A stretch of 64,000 nucleotides of DNA from Primula veris (lineage: Eukaryota; Streptophyta; Magnoliopsida; Ericales; Primulaceae), in assembly GCA_963682055.1 (NCBI GenBank), contig OY821747.1, forward strand, positions 15,860,258 to 15,924,257, written 5' to 3'. The position numbers were made by a program, and so were the translations under genes. Shown here one piece after another: positions 12,077 to 22,970 of the stretch. The notes under the pieces were generated by a model. The model did not search any database and had not been told where the DNA came from. It worked only from the letters and a program-made list of their open reading frames with translations. Every line of letters starts with the position of its first letter. Position 1 is the stretch's first letter.

Positions 12077-12837
12077 GAATAAGTTGTATTAAACATTATA
12101 TAAAATTAAACAATTTGTCGGAAAATGTTAGCCTATAAAATATAGTTGGTAAAATATATCCATCTAGAGAGTAATTAGGCCAACAAATCATGCTCGCTTT
12201 TCTATAGTATTAGTTTAGCTAAGACTCCACAAAAACAAGTTACAACTAATATTTATGCAAACAAAGTAATTAAAAAAAACTAATTTTATAAAACATCTAA
12301 TTTTCAAAACGAGTAATATTAATAAACTCTAACTACTTTTATTTTTCACAATCAAAACAAGATAAGGAACATACACATTTAATGATAACCAAACAATTAG
12401 TAATAAATATCTAAATATACAAATTTGAATAAAAACTCTCTTTTTTTATAAAACGGGAAAAATATCAACAACCCTAATTTTCTTTAATTAATATAAAAAA
12501 ACAACAAGAAATTATAACTATACAAACAACAAGAAATTCTAAGCGAATAATCAATTGGCATGTTTTATATCTTTTTTCCTATTTTGCAAATTAAAACTAT
12601 ATAAAATAAATAATAAACTAGGGAATAAAGAAATAGCTTGAATTAGGGTATCTAATTCGGTGAGTGGTTTAATTGGACGAAATTTGATGGTTATGGTATT
12701 TATTTTGGTTGATTAGTGATGATTTGGGTTTTTTTTTAAAGCTTATGTTTTTTTTTTTTTTTTTGAGAGAGAGAGGTTCTGTTTCTTTGGTTTAATTTGA
12801 TGTAGGGACCAAAATGTAATTTATGTAAATTTTCTGT
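12077..12837. other. Upstream region of the PMD gene
   Basis: AT-rich, with poly-T and a short GA tract at 12725-12775. It should hold the promoter of the PMD gene, but no convincing TATA box stands out against the AT-rich background. Confidence 0.3.
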
Positions 12838-13006
12838 AAACCGTAGATTTTTTGTACGGTTTGCATTGAACAGCAAAACCGTAGATTTAATCTACAGTTT
12901 TGTTGTAGAAAAAATCGACGGTTTGCACTGAATCACTGCAAACCGTACATTTAATCTACGGTTTGTGCGTTTTTTCAGAAAAAGTGTAGTAGAAAAATTC
13001 AGTCTC
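12838..13006. repeat. Subterminal palindromes and terminus of the MULE composite
   Basis: Three copies of the imperfect palindrome AAACCGTAGAT ... ATCTACGGTTT start near 12838, 12874 and 12940, followed by GTGCGTTTTTTCAGAAAAAG and the end TTCAGTCTC at 13006. The same order is found at the right end of the fold-back at 15471-16479. The nine bases after it (TTATAGCAA) would be the target duplication; the partner is not visible. Confidence 0.65.
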
Positions 13007-13023
13007 TTATAGCAATAAAATTA

Positions 13024-13615
13024 TGCCTCGTTTGGTTACGGGACTAGTAGTACCGGGACTACATGTCCATTGGTATTACGGTATGATTACAAAAGATGGG
13101 TGTATTAATCCATATTAATAATTTAGTACCGTGTTTGTTTGCACAACTCTTTCTCATCGAACTATTTTGTGTTAATTTACCAACTTAGCCATTCCAAATA
13201 TAGAAAAAAATGGGCATATGTGTCGTTTGATTATTTAAGGAAAATAGCAGTACTTTTAATGAAAGACAAATGTAATATAATAAAATAAAGTATTAAAATA
13301 GTTTAGAGTATGAGATAAAAAATAATAAAACAAAAAAAATTATAGATAGACAGAATATAGTAATAGCTGAGAATGCGTGATATCAATTCATGAGGTCATA
13401 TTTGACTTTTGCAATATTAGTCCCGCATTTCATTTTCTAATACCACAATACCATTGTATTGCAAAAGACTCATTTAACATCATTTGTAGTACAACATTCC
13501 TTGGTAATATCACTCCAATTGTAGCAACCAAACAAAGCATATGTAGGGACACCATATTTTCTAGTGCAATCCAATTGCCAAACAAGGTAAACAAACAAGG
13601 CAAACAAACAAGGCC
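13024..13615. mobile_element. Possible PIF/Harbinger-type MITE
   Basis: The ends TGCCTCGTTTGGTTAC and CAAACAAACAAGGCC are imperfect inverted repeats, flanked by TTA at 13021-13023 and 13616-13618, the duplication size and sequence of PIF/Harbinger elements. The right end carries three tandem CAAACAAGG-type units. No coding is seen. Confidence 0.4.
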
Positions 13616-13916
13616 TTATAGTTAAGATACTCCAATAATAATATGAATTTAAAATTCATTATATAAAAATATATATTGTGAGGTGTAAATATAATTACAT
13701 GTAGATTGTAACATACCGTTCACTTAATATTTTTACGTGTGAATGTGGCGAAAATTTCGTTATCGTTTCGTTTTCGTTTCGTTAATAGCTCACCTCGTTT
13801 TCGTTCTTTACTAAACGAACTCAAAAATTAAACAAATTTCGTCTAATTTCGCTCATTTTTATCTCGTTTCGCTTCATTATCACCCCTAATTCCATGTAAA
13901 ATAAACGGTCCACATC
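13616..13916. other. Gene-free stretch with degenerate TTTCGTTTTCG repeats
   Basis: 13745-13880 is enriched in variants of TTTCGTTTCG and CTCGTTTTCGTT, a degenerate short-motif repeat. The rest is AT-rich with nothing recognised. Confidence 0.5.
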
Positions 13917-14284
13917 TCATCACGTTACATTTATTAGGTTATCGATTTTTTCAATTGTATTCGTAATTTTTTTTGGTTTTATTTTTTAAATCAACGTTTT
14001 TATTATTTGTAAATTGTTTGTTCAAAAAAACTGTAAAACTTGACATTTTATATATTTTTTTGGTATCTATTAATATTAATACCTTATAATTCAAAAAAAT
14101 AATTAAATACCAAAAAAATATATGAAATGTCAAATTTTATAGATTTTTTTGAACAAACATTTTACAAATAATATATATATATATAACGTTGATTTGAAAA
14201 ATAAAATCAAAAAATATTTACGAATACACATAAAAAAGTGGACAAGCTGATGAAAACCTCGTGAATGTAATTATGTAACATGAG
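13917..14284. mobile_element. Fold-back MITE, family member 1
   Basis: The core 13956-14228 begins TGTATTCGTAA and ends TTACGAATACA; the arms pair over about 120 bp each (GGTTTTATTTTTTAAATCAACG against its inverse) around an AT-rich centre. Weaker pairing continues outward to GTTACAT at each side. The core matches the element at 17913-18329. No coding potential. Confidence 0.65.
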
Positions 14285-14506
14285 AAAATATGCATCCAAA
14301 ATAAACATTGTACTCTAAAAGCTGAAATATTTTATTTACAAATTACTCTGAAAAACATTATAAAAAAAAATGAAATTGCTAAAAACTATGGGTATATCGT
14401 GATAAAGTTCACATATTAGGTCCGCCACTGACGACCAGAACAAAAAATCCTATCAATGTACTACTTTCTAAAAAGAGTATATTTCCCAAAAATATTATGT
14501 TTGAAC
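14285..14506. other. AT-rich spacer
   Basis: No open frame, repeat or site is recognised. Confidence 0.3.
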
Positions 14507-15409
14507 AATTAACATAAACATAACCTACACCTATTATATTAACAAAAACATACAATCAAAAGTTAAATTATCAAAAATATAACTTAAATTAATAATTAAT
14601 AAAAAACAAAAAACGGATTCATCCCTCTCAATCTCTTTACTCTCTCTCCTCCTCTCACCTTCTGTCCAATCTATCTCTCCTCTTCTCTCTCCCTCCGATC
14701 TATCTCATCATCCTTCTCACTCTCTCCAATCTCTCATCATTTTTCTCTATTTCCGATCTTTCTTATCATCCTCCCTATATTTTTCTGATCTTTTTTTCTC
14801 CTCGCTCTCTCTTCCGTGGAGATTGAAACGGACACATCTATCGGAATGAGCGGCGAGTGTGTACAGCGAGATCGAAAACTCGAGATTGATGTCAATGGAG
14901 ATGCGGTCGTCGAAGGAGAGGCCCATGAGGACGACATGATAGTTCGAGATCGGAGGACGGATAAGAGTTAAATTTGTTAATTAGTGTATAATGTTAGAAA
15001 ATAAGTGTATGAATTATGTGAATAAGGATATGGAGTTGAAAATTATGTATATAAATTATGTAAACTGGGGTATCAAATTTAAAAATAAGGTTGAACTATA
15101 CGAATCATTATATTAACTTTTGAAATAAGTGTATGAATTTCTGGAACAAGAGTATGAAAAATACAAATTAGGGTATGAACTTTTAAAATAGGGGTATAAA
15201 AAATATAAATTAGGGTATGAACTTTTGGAATAAGTGTTTAAAATATATAAATTAGGGTATGAACTTTTAAAATAAGAGTATAAACTTTTGGAATAAGGGT
15301 ATGAAATATACAAATTAGGATATGAACTTTTGGGTATGTTTTTGTTAATTAGAAATTTTTTGGTATGTTTTTGTTAATATAATTTCAAAAGTAGTATGTT
15401 TTGTTAATT
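14507..15409. mobile_element. Dispersed ~900-bp element, copy 1
   Basis: It shares most of its length, in opposite orientation, with 29544-30439. Both ends read AATTAACAWAAACATA pointing inward, a terminal inverted repeat of about 16 bp. From left to right it has a pyrimidine-rich block (14610-14810, CTCTCTC), a GC-richer block around GAGGACGACATG, and a block of tandem ~34-bp units built on TTAGGGTATGAACTTTTGGA (15110-15330). No coding gene is recognised and no target duplication was found. It looks like a non-autonomous transposon of unidentified class. Confidence 0.6.
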
Positions 15410-15470
15410 TATCCATATTTCAGCAACCCCTTAAATTTTATTTCCGGCAACCCTTTTCAAATTGACTTTA

Positions 15471-15750
15471 GAGGTTGGATTTTTATACTATACTTTTTTT
15501 CTGAAAAAACGCACAATGTACGGTTTGCAGTAATTCGGAGCAAACCGTAGATTAAATCTACGGTTTGCAACTGTGTAATTTTTCAGATGATTCTGACAAC
15601 ATTAAGTGGCCTTTAATTACACTTTATCTCTTTGAAGGCTACACGGTACATAGGCTTTTAATTGCTTTAGAGAAATGAGTGTCCTATAAAATCCTACAGT
15701 AAATCCTAGGTCTCCAGATACAGTTTGGACCAGGCTTTAATATATTACCC

Positions 15751-15781
<31 letters not shown>

Positions 15782-16114
15782 GGAGAGTTTATATGAACAT
15801 CAACTTAGACATCAACTTGGACACTTTTTCGTAAAAATGCTCCAAATTAAGATTTGGCTAATGCAAATCTCCATGGTTTCACGACGGCAACACAAATATG
15901 CGTCTTGTTTTTTTTTTTCCGAGATGTATAATGACATGTTTTGAATTTTTAAATTTTACCATAATTTCGAAAACATGTCATTATACATATCGGAAAAAAA
16001 AACAAGACGCATATTTGTGTTTCCGTCGTGAAACCATGGAGATTTGCATTAGCCAAATCTTAATTTGGAGCGTTTTTACGGAAAAGTGTCCAAGTTGATG
16101 TTCATATAAACTCT

Positions 16115-16184
<70 letters not shown>

Positions 16185-16479
16185 GTATGGTAATATATTA
16201 AAACCTGGTCCAAACTGTATCTGGAGACTTAGGATTTACTGTGGGATTTTATAGGGCACTCATTTCTCTAATGCAATTAAAAGCCTATGTAACGTGTAAC
16301 CTTCAAAGAGATAAAGTGTAATGAAAGGCCACTTAATGTTGTCAGAAATATCTGAAAAATTACATAGTTGCAAACCGTAGATTTAATCTACGGTTTGTCC
16401 CGAATTACTGTAAACCGTATATTTTTTTGTACGTTTTGTGCGTTTTTTCAGAAAAAGTGTAGTATAAAAATCCAGCCTC
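15471..16479. mobile_element. 1-kb fold-back element with 9-bp target duplication (MULE-type)
   Basis: The whole 1009 bp is one near-perfect palindrome with arms of about 490 bp. It starts GAGGTTGGATTTTTATACTA and ends with the inverse of GAGGCTGGATTTTTATACTA. TTGACTTTA flanks both sides (15462-15470, 16480-16488), the 9-bp duplication of Mutator-like elements. Each arm carries one or two copies of the palindromic motif AAACCGTAGATTWAATCTAC, also present in the MULE composite at 7361-13006. An inner inverted repeat lies between two TA microsatellites. Apparent open frames here are shadows of the palindrome. Confidence 0.9.
15757..16182. repeat. Inner inverted repeat between two (TA)n microsatellites
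   Basis: TA runs at about 15758-15780 and 16118-16182 flank an inverted repeat (15781-16116) whose ends read GAGAGTTTATATGAACATCA and its inverse. The left arm has a 12-bp internal duplication (ACATCAACTT). Elements that sit inside TA microsatellites are known in plants (Micron-type), but this could equally be the centre of the larger fold-back. Confidence 0.6.
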
Positions 16480-16488
16480 TTGACTTTA

Positions 16489-17359
16489 ATTGAAAAGTAG
16501 GAGAAAATAAAATTGAAAATTGATTCTAATGACTTTAATTACAATAACAACTTACTATGAATGTATTATTGATTACTATTCTCACATACACTAATTTAAC
16601 ACGATTTCGGTTGATTATATCATTTTCGTTATAGCATGTTCTAAGCCCTGATATATAATTAATCAAATTATTATTACAAAAATTACAACAACAAAAGTTC
16701 TCAAAATTAAGATTAAATAATTTTCTATTTATTACAAAATATTTACTATATGTAAAAAAATCATGCAGATTTAAATTGATTGAAAAAATAATGTTATAAA
16801 TCTAAAAACTCTATATTTTAGTCAATATGTTGTCCATAAATTATGAAATTTCTCAAGAATAAATTATGAATTTCATAAATATTTCTTCAAATTTTTAAAA
16901 AGGAAATGAAAGCAATGTCATAAATTTATTTACTCGACATTTCGTTAAATTGAATATTAAAAAATATATTTTTTTTCTCTACTAAATTGCCATTTTAAGT
17001 GGGTTTTTTTTTTATATTTAATTTATGAAAAAACTTAAGTCAAATGTATTTATCTGGCCAAAACAGCCGACTGACCGAGTGACGCACTGAAAATATTTTA
17101 TTTAAAAAAAATATATATATAAGAGGGTAATTTTTTTTATAAAACTGGAAAATTTCAGCCCACATTAAAATGAAAAATTTAGTGCCGATACTTTTATTTT
17201 TACAACCCCAATGTTAATATTGTGGATCCGCCTCTGCCGATGGTACAAGCTACAAGCATATGGGAAGATTTTAATTCTGATATGCATACGTATAAATGGC
17301 TTTTCTTGTTATATATTGGATTGTGCATAACTAATAAGTTGTATCCAATGTTTTAAAAG
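16489..17359. other. Gene-free AT-rich stretch
   Basis: A-T homopolymer runs and no open frame of note. Nothing recognised. Confidence 0.4.
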
Positions 17360-17690
17360 TCGGATTAGGCGGCGACTAGTCGTTAGCCTTTCCCCATCTG
17401 ATTCGACTAATATTAGTCGGACTAAATTAGTCGTTATAGCGATTAGTATTGGTCGGATTAGTCGGATCAAACCAATTAGGAGGACATTTATTAGTCGGAT
17501 TAGTCGGCAATTAGTCAGATCAGACCAATTAGTCGGTATATATTAGTCAGATTGGTCGGCGATTAATCATATTAGTTAATGATTAGTGGGGTGGAAAATG
17601 AAAGCTACTTGAATACTTTTCATATTTAAGAAAAAATGGCCACCGATTAGTCGGAGTTAGTCGCGGTTAGTCGGCTAATCAGTTTCTCAG
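17360..17690. repeat. Degenerate GATTAGTCGG repeat cluster
   Basis: Over about 330 bp the motif GATTAGTCGG and variants recur every 8-20 bp without a fixed period (for example TTAGTCGGATTAGTCGG near 17490). A GC-richer island in AT-rich surroundings. Confidence 0.85.
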
Positions 17691-17912
17691 AGATAGAACT
17701 TCCGGGGAACACCTAGCGACTTTTATAACCTTGTTGTACCCCAGAAACCATAATTTCTAGGTATACTTATATGTTTGCAAAATACCAAAATCTGGTTATT
17801 TTTCATTATCTATTTTTTTTTTCTGGTGGCGGTTCTCTTATAGCGCTCTCTTCCTCACAAACTAGCCATGGAAGTCTAAATTCAATTTACATGGGGTAAT
17901 TTGCAAAATAGC

Positions 17913-18329
17913 CTGAATTCAAGGGGAGATGGGTGCCAGATTCTCCCTTTTTTGGAGAATGACTATGGCATTGACACCCCTTCCGCTTACAAATTCGAAA
18001 TTATTTTTTCGGGTACATTTTTTTAAAATCAACATTTTATTTTATTTGCAAGTGTTTGTTTAATGTAACTATTAAATTTGCTTTTTCATTTACTTGTTTG
18101 GTATTTAATTGTTTATTTAGCATTTTATAGGATAATAATGCTTAAAAAATATAAATCGACAAATTTTACAATTATTTTTTAACAAACATTTTACAAATAA
18201 AAATAAAATGTTAGATTTAAAAAATAAAAGTATAAAACCGGAAAAAAAATCCGAATACAGGCAGCAGAAGGGGTGTCACGGTGTAACTCCCCCAATAGGG
18301 GAGTTTGGTACCCCTTGTCCTAATTCAAG
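17913..18329. mobile_element. Fold-back MITE, family member 2
   Basis: The ends CTGAATTCAAGGGGAGATGG and the inverse of CTTGAATTAGGACAAGGGG pair, followed inward by a second paired block (GGGTGTC ... GACACCCC) and the core 17994-18258, which resembles the fold-back at 13956-14228 (TTTTTTAAATCAACATTTTA, TTTGTAAAATGTTTGTT). A 9-bp hairpin CTCCCCCAATAGGGGAG lies in the right arm. No coding. Confidence 0.6.
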
Positions 18330-18402
18330 TTGGTATCATTAATTACCTCAATTTTTAATTACACCCATCGGCCATCGTGAAAACAATATTTCAAACATAT
18401 GA

Positions 18403-18645
18403 TACCGAACATATTTTGGTTCCACTGGAAGATACATTCTTATCCATGTTTCACACTTTTACATATAACATATTACATATACAATAAGGGAGCTGCTTGT
18501 GCAGGCAATTTTTAGGTTCAATATTACAAACATATGACATCAACCATTTCTTGGTTCCGCGCCCCCAATGTTTCACATGAAAGAAAACACACTTTACGTA
18601 TAACATATACAACAAAGGAGTTGCTCGCGCAAGCAATTTTTAGGT
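18403..18645. repeat. Direct repeat of ~120 bp in the 3' flank of the dioxygenase gene
   Basis: Two copies (about 18403-18529 and 18533-18649) share TTTGGTTCC, TTTCACA, TAACATAT, AGGGAGCTGCT/AGGAGTTGCT, GCAATTTTTAGGTTCAA. The second copy ends inside the coding region's stop codon, so the last codons and stop lie at the edge of the duplicated unit and the first copy repeats a stop-proximal sequence in the presumed 3' UTR. Confidence 0.75.
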
Positions 18646-21600
18646 TCAAGGTGTCGAAGTGAACTTGTAAGAGGAGTAAGAAAGTGTACTCAGATCCCAA
18701 CTGCTATGAATAAGTTGACCTTTTGCATTTTCATCGGCCGCACCCATCGCAACATGCAATGGATAGAAATGGTCAGGCCATGGGTGTGCCATTTTTGCAT
18801 GTGGTGCCTTCTCTTCGTAGTCATTCACATCTTTAAACCTTCAATCACCCCCCAAAAAAAACATAAATGCCCATAAATTATAGATAAACATATATTGCAA
18901 AAAGATTCCAACTTAGTGATTTTTGGTTGCGGATTCTAAGCAAATAAGTTGGTAGTCTTTAAATGGTGGGAGAATTGGTGTTAGGTATCCCATTTGAAAA
19001 TTTAAGCAAGCCCGGTTTATAAATTGGTCGACCAAATGCGCTCTAACTTTGACCAAAAAACAAGAAGACGAGCTTAAGAGCTGCAACCAAACATTGAGTT
19101 ACGTCTGGTCAGGTTGCAACTTTTAAGAAAACATTATAATTTTTGAATTGCAGAAAAAAAGCTAAGTTCATCCACTTAAAGCTTTTACCTTATATCCAGG
19201 CCAAATACCAGAGAAGCTCAACTATCAAGCTGATCAACCAAATGCAGTCCAACATTTAAGCAAAAAAAGCAGAAGCTCAAAAGCTACAAAAGACACGAGC
19301 TTAAAATATGTGCACATTGCAAATATTTTGAATAAAAAATGAATCTGGCATTTATGCACATATTTTGCAAATGCAAAGAACTAAAAAGGTTGAACCGAAA
19401 AATTGAAATCATAGGAGGTCTTATGGCTTAGTTTATTGCAGCTTTTAAGAAAATAAGCTACGTTTCTTGACTCTCAAAAAAAGCTAGGTTCATACAGCTC
19501 AAACTCAAAGCTTTTTAGCTTGTTCAGGCCATTAAGCTGGTCAACCAAATGTGGTCTAGCTTTAAATTAACAAAAGGATGCTTGGATATACAATAGTAAC
19601 AATATACATACCTTCCAGAAAGGAGAGCATCTTTAACCCAATTATCGAACTCCGAAGCCCAAGAAGCAACTTCTTTTGTCTGGGGGCGGATACTCCGGAG
19701 ATTGTGAGTGGCAGATCCTGAGCCAATAATAAGAACGCCTTGTTCCTTAAGAGGTGCTAAAGCCTTGCCTAAATTGTAATGATATGTGGCATCTTTGTTG
19801 GTCTGTATGGACAGCTGACACACTGGGATGTCAGCTTCTGGGTACATGAGCATTAGTGGGACCCATGCTCCATGGTCTAGACCTCGCTTTTTGTCAAAAC
19901 TCACTTGGTCAAATCCGGAAGCTGTTAGTACTTCTTTTACCCTCTTTGCTAGTTCTGGAGACCCCGGTGCTGGATACTTGAGCTTCATAATCAAATTGGA
20001 GAGAGATATAATTGCCATTGACCATGGAATGGAGAATCATGCATGTTAAGTCAAGAAAATATGCTCATGTAAAAACACACAAAAAAAAAGGAATATAAAA
20101 AACAAACTAAAATCGTAAAGCATGAAAAATGGGCCAAATGGCTTGATACCATAATATTCATTTTCCTATGAATTAGTATTTTTTTTTTCTTAGTAACTTT
20201 GAGAAAACATCCTTATCACTAGTCATCTGAGCATAAGATTCCTATCTAAAGTTCTAAACCCATTGGAACCCCAAACAGAAAACCAGATTTTCAACTAATG
20301 CTTCACAACTTTCGAAACCCTGACTTTTAACTATCCATGAACGAGAAAATCTAACTATGCTGTTATATACTGATCTATTAGTATTATCCTTTTTCTTTAT
20401 AGTCTTTGTAAAATGCAGAATACTCGTACAGTGGGTTATCACCTTTCCCATTACGCTCTACTAGTGGAAGTTATTTAATTTGGGGATTCACTAGGAAACT
20501 ACATAGATAATACTAATTGCTAAGATATAAACCCATTTCTTTTAACATTGGGTCTCTGCAAGGTAATTATTTATCAACTGGAAGCAATTACCATAAGTAA
20601 GGAGGGAAAGGCGAAAAGGATCAAGCAATAAAGTTAAACTAAGAAAAGGATGACATTATTATACAATCATAGTGACATTAAATAGGCATCCCGATAGCAT
20701 AATATTACATCCATAGAGTATTTCTTGTACTTAATATCGCCAAAAGCGGGAGTAGATTCCCAACAATGAATTCTCATCGGACTACTTACCGAACTGACAG
20801 TTAAGTCAAAATTTTCGGAACAAATCCTAACTAGCCTAATAAAGTGTACTGCAAAATCTGTAGGGGATCTGTTCTCCATTCTTAGAATTTCACAATTCTG
20901 AACACGCAGCTGACAATTAGATCTAATGAATTCCTGAACAAGGATTTTCACACTCCAAGTAAAAGTGAAGCACATGACTTACGCATGAATATTTGTTAGC
21001 ATATTACTAACAAACTTATGGTACCACCTCTCTAGAATCTAGATCCATTAAGACTTGGCGATTCAATATCAATTAGAAAATGCATAGTTATAAGTATTTA
21101 GTATATTTGCTTTTATGCGAGATTTACTTGTTTTGCGCAAAGAAATTTGATTGAATGTTGTAAGTGAGAAGAACAATATACTGGAAACTTTTCTAAATTT
21201 ACTTCAAAATTATATGAACTTAAAAAATGATAGGCAAACAAACAATCAGCACTAAGGGTTTGTTTGGCATCAACTTTTTTATGCTCAGAGAGCAGCTTGA
21301 TAAAAGAAAGTGCCTAAAAAACTGGCTTTAGAAAAGAGCTTTCATTTAATTTCTTTAGGAATTACATTTACTGTATTGGTTTTCCGAACAATAAAGTCAA
21401 TATAGAGGATGTTTTGGTCACATGATAAACATTTGTTAAAAATTCCGAAAAAACGAAGATTAAACTAAGAAATCCAACAGTTTTGTTTTTCCTGCTGATT
21501 TAGGTTGTATTACCCGAAAATCTTGCTTTTATAAGCTAAAAATCCTTGTAGCCAAACAGCACTTGCGTAAGTAAAGTAGAAAAGGTACCCCAAAAAAAAA

Positions 21601-22125
21601 AAAACAGAAGAAAAACACGTTGTAAACCTAAATCAAACTAAGGTGGAAGTATTATATTACAAATATGTTTGCTCTGCATTTGTTTGACTGCACATCTTCA
21701 CAACTGTTCAAAATAATAAAAAAAAACGAGACCAAACAGTCATATTACATAAGCACCAAACAGACAATGAAGTACTCTATCAACAAAAATGCTAAAAACC
21801 CAAAAAACAGCAACAAATGCCAAAAAAACCCAAAAAACATCAACAATTAAGGTTACTAAAAATCCGAAAAAACAAGTACCTTATACATCTGTTTAGGGAA
21901 TCCAGAGAAATCATAGATGGTATCTAAAGGACCATCATAAATAGCATTAATTATAGGATGATCAGTCTCCCAATGTCCCGATATTACAAGAATTGAATTT
22001 GGCTTTTCCGAACAAACAGTTTCTCTAAACTTTTGTAAAAAATGCCGAGCGGGTAACGACTCGTCTATTGACAACATCGGTGAACCGTGCGATATGAAAA
22101 ACGTATCTTTCATCGCTACCCCCAT
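18646..22125 (-). CDS. LigB/4,5-DOPA dioxygenase extradiol-like protein
   Basis: Three exons on the minus strand: 21880-22125, 19612-19982 and 18646-18838, joined at AAG|GTAC, GAAG|GTATGT donors and AG acceptors with phases matching; 269 residues, the usual length. It belongs to the class III extradiol ring-cleaving dioxygenases (LigB family), non-heme metal enzymes that open catechol rings. Conserved histidines are seen in ISHGSP (H13), SGHWET (H51), GLDHGAW (H119), SATHNL (H175) and AHPWPDH (H224, H229). At the position where betalain-forming DODA enzymes carry an HPS-x-x-TP-type motif this protein has THNLRSI, the form found in plants without betalains; its natural substrate is then not established. 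The start could also be the Met at residue 5. A shared 3' repeat and MITE-bearing introns surround it. It appears intact. Confidence 0.92.
18839..19611 (-). other. Intron 2 of the dioxygenase gene, with AAGCTTTT-rich repeats
   Basis: 19030-19560 has two or three related segments sharing GACCAAATG, AAGCTCAAAAGCT and GCTTTTAAGAAAA. Similar sequence recurs at 41300-41530, so it is a dispersed, decayed, probably MITE-derived repeat. Confidence 0.5.
21254..21564. mobile_element. Possible MITE in intron 1 of the dioxygenase gene
   Basis: The ends AAGGGTTTGTTTGGC and GCCAAACAGCACTT are imperfect inverted repeats of the type seen on hAT-like MITEs. No clear target duplication, so only a tentative call. 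Confidence 0.35.
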
Positions 22126-22705
22126 TTTAACAATAATATTATGTATCTAATATGTCTTGCTTTTTATTATGTATTGTATCTAATAATGTATCTATCTATC
22201 TATCTATCTATCTGTATATATTACTCTATATATATACAACACAATACAACAACTCTGTCGTCACCAATTTAAGACTCGGTCAATATATTTTTAGCTTGAT
22301 TACTACATCCTATCTAACCCCCCCTTTAAATTAGTTGGCTACTCAAATCGTACTGGTTGTTGTCTGCATTATTTAATTATTTAAATACGTCTTACTATTT
22401 AATATACCTAGTAAATTGAATATTATTATTATTATTATTAGTACATATGATATCCCCATTATACCTAGTTTGTTTATAAAATGATATTTGATATTATATA
22501 ATATATAATACTAATTATATCACATTTTATGATAATAAGTTATATAACTAATACCTCACACACACATATATATATATATATATATAGCGGTATAAACTAT
22601 CCCACTAATAGTACCGATTTACAATTTATACTCATTCTACTATCCAGCAAACAAACATCGCATATATATATTTCCATATTTTGTCTAGCCCATAAAGTTT
22701 TAACT
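22126..22705. other. Upstream region of the dioxygenase gene
   Basis: It contains a (TCTA)n microsatellite at about 22189-22212, TATA-rich tracts and a (TA)n tract near 22568-22586. It should include the promoter of the minus-strand dioxygenase gene, but no single TATA box can be picked. Confidence 0.4.
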
Positions 22706-22918
22706 AAAGGTCTGTTTGACAACAAATTATTTGGTCAAAAATCATATTTTAAAATTTGTTTTAAAAATCCAACCAAAATACTTTTCATATTTTTTTTAGC
22801 TTTTTAACGGTAATAATTGATTTTCAAAAGATAGATAATCTTACTGTCGAAACGCGTACACATTTTTAAAATCTAAATTCCAAATATCAGTTAAAAAATC
22901 AATTGTCAAACGGATTCT
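22706..22918. mobile_element. MITE-like inverted-repeat element
   Basis: The ends AAAGGTCTGTTTGACAACA and TTGTCAAACGGATTCT are imperfect inverted repeats around 213 bp of AT-rich sequence. Probably hAT-like; target duplication not evident. Confidence 0.45.
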
Positions 22919-22970
22919 AAGAACACCACCTATAAAATCCGGTTACATTTTTGTTGTCTTGCGTTTTTTA

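Larger units (their letters stand above)
7361..13006 (-). mobile_element. Mutator-like composite carrying transposase and plant mobile domain gene (inferred)
   Basis: Between the gypsy LTR and 13006 lie a decayed MULE transposase, five ~240-bp tandem repeats and a decayed plant mobile domain gene, all minus strand. The last ~45 bp (GTGCGTTTTTTCAG ... TCAGTCTC) match the terminus of the fold-back element at 15471-16479, which has a 9-bp target duplication. The palindromic core AAACCGTAGATTTAA occurs both in the tandem repeats and in the terminus, tying the parts together. The other terminus is not seen; the gypsy element probably inserted inside this element, putting it outside the window. The unit is an inference, the parts are seen. 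Confidence 0.5.

Noticed and set aside
14737..15313. Ser-rich and Tyr/Ser-rich minus-strand proteins
   Set aside because: They translate the CT-rich block and the tandem units of the ~900-bp dispersed element.
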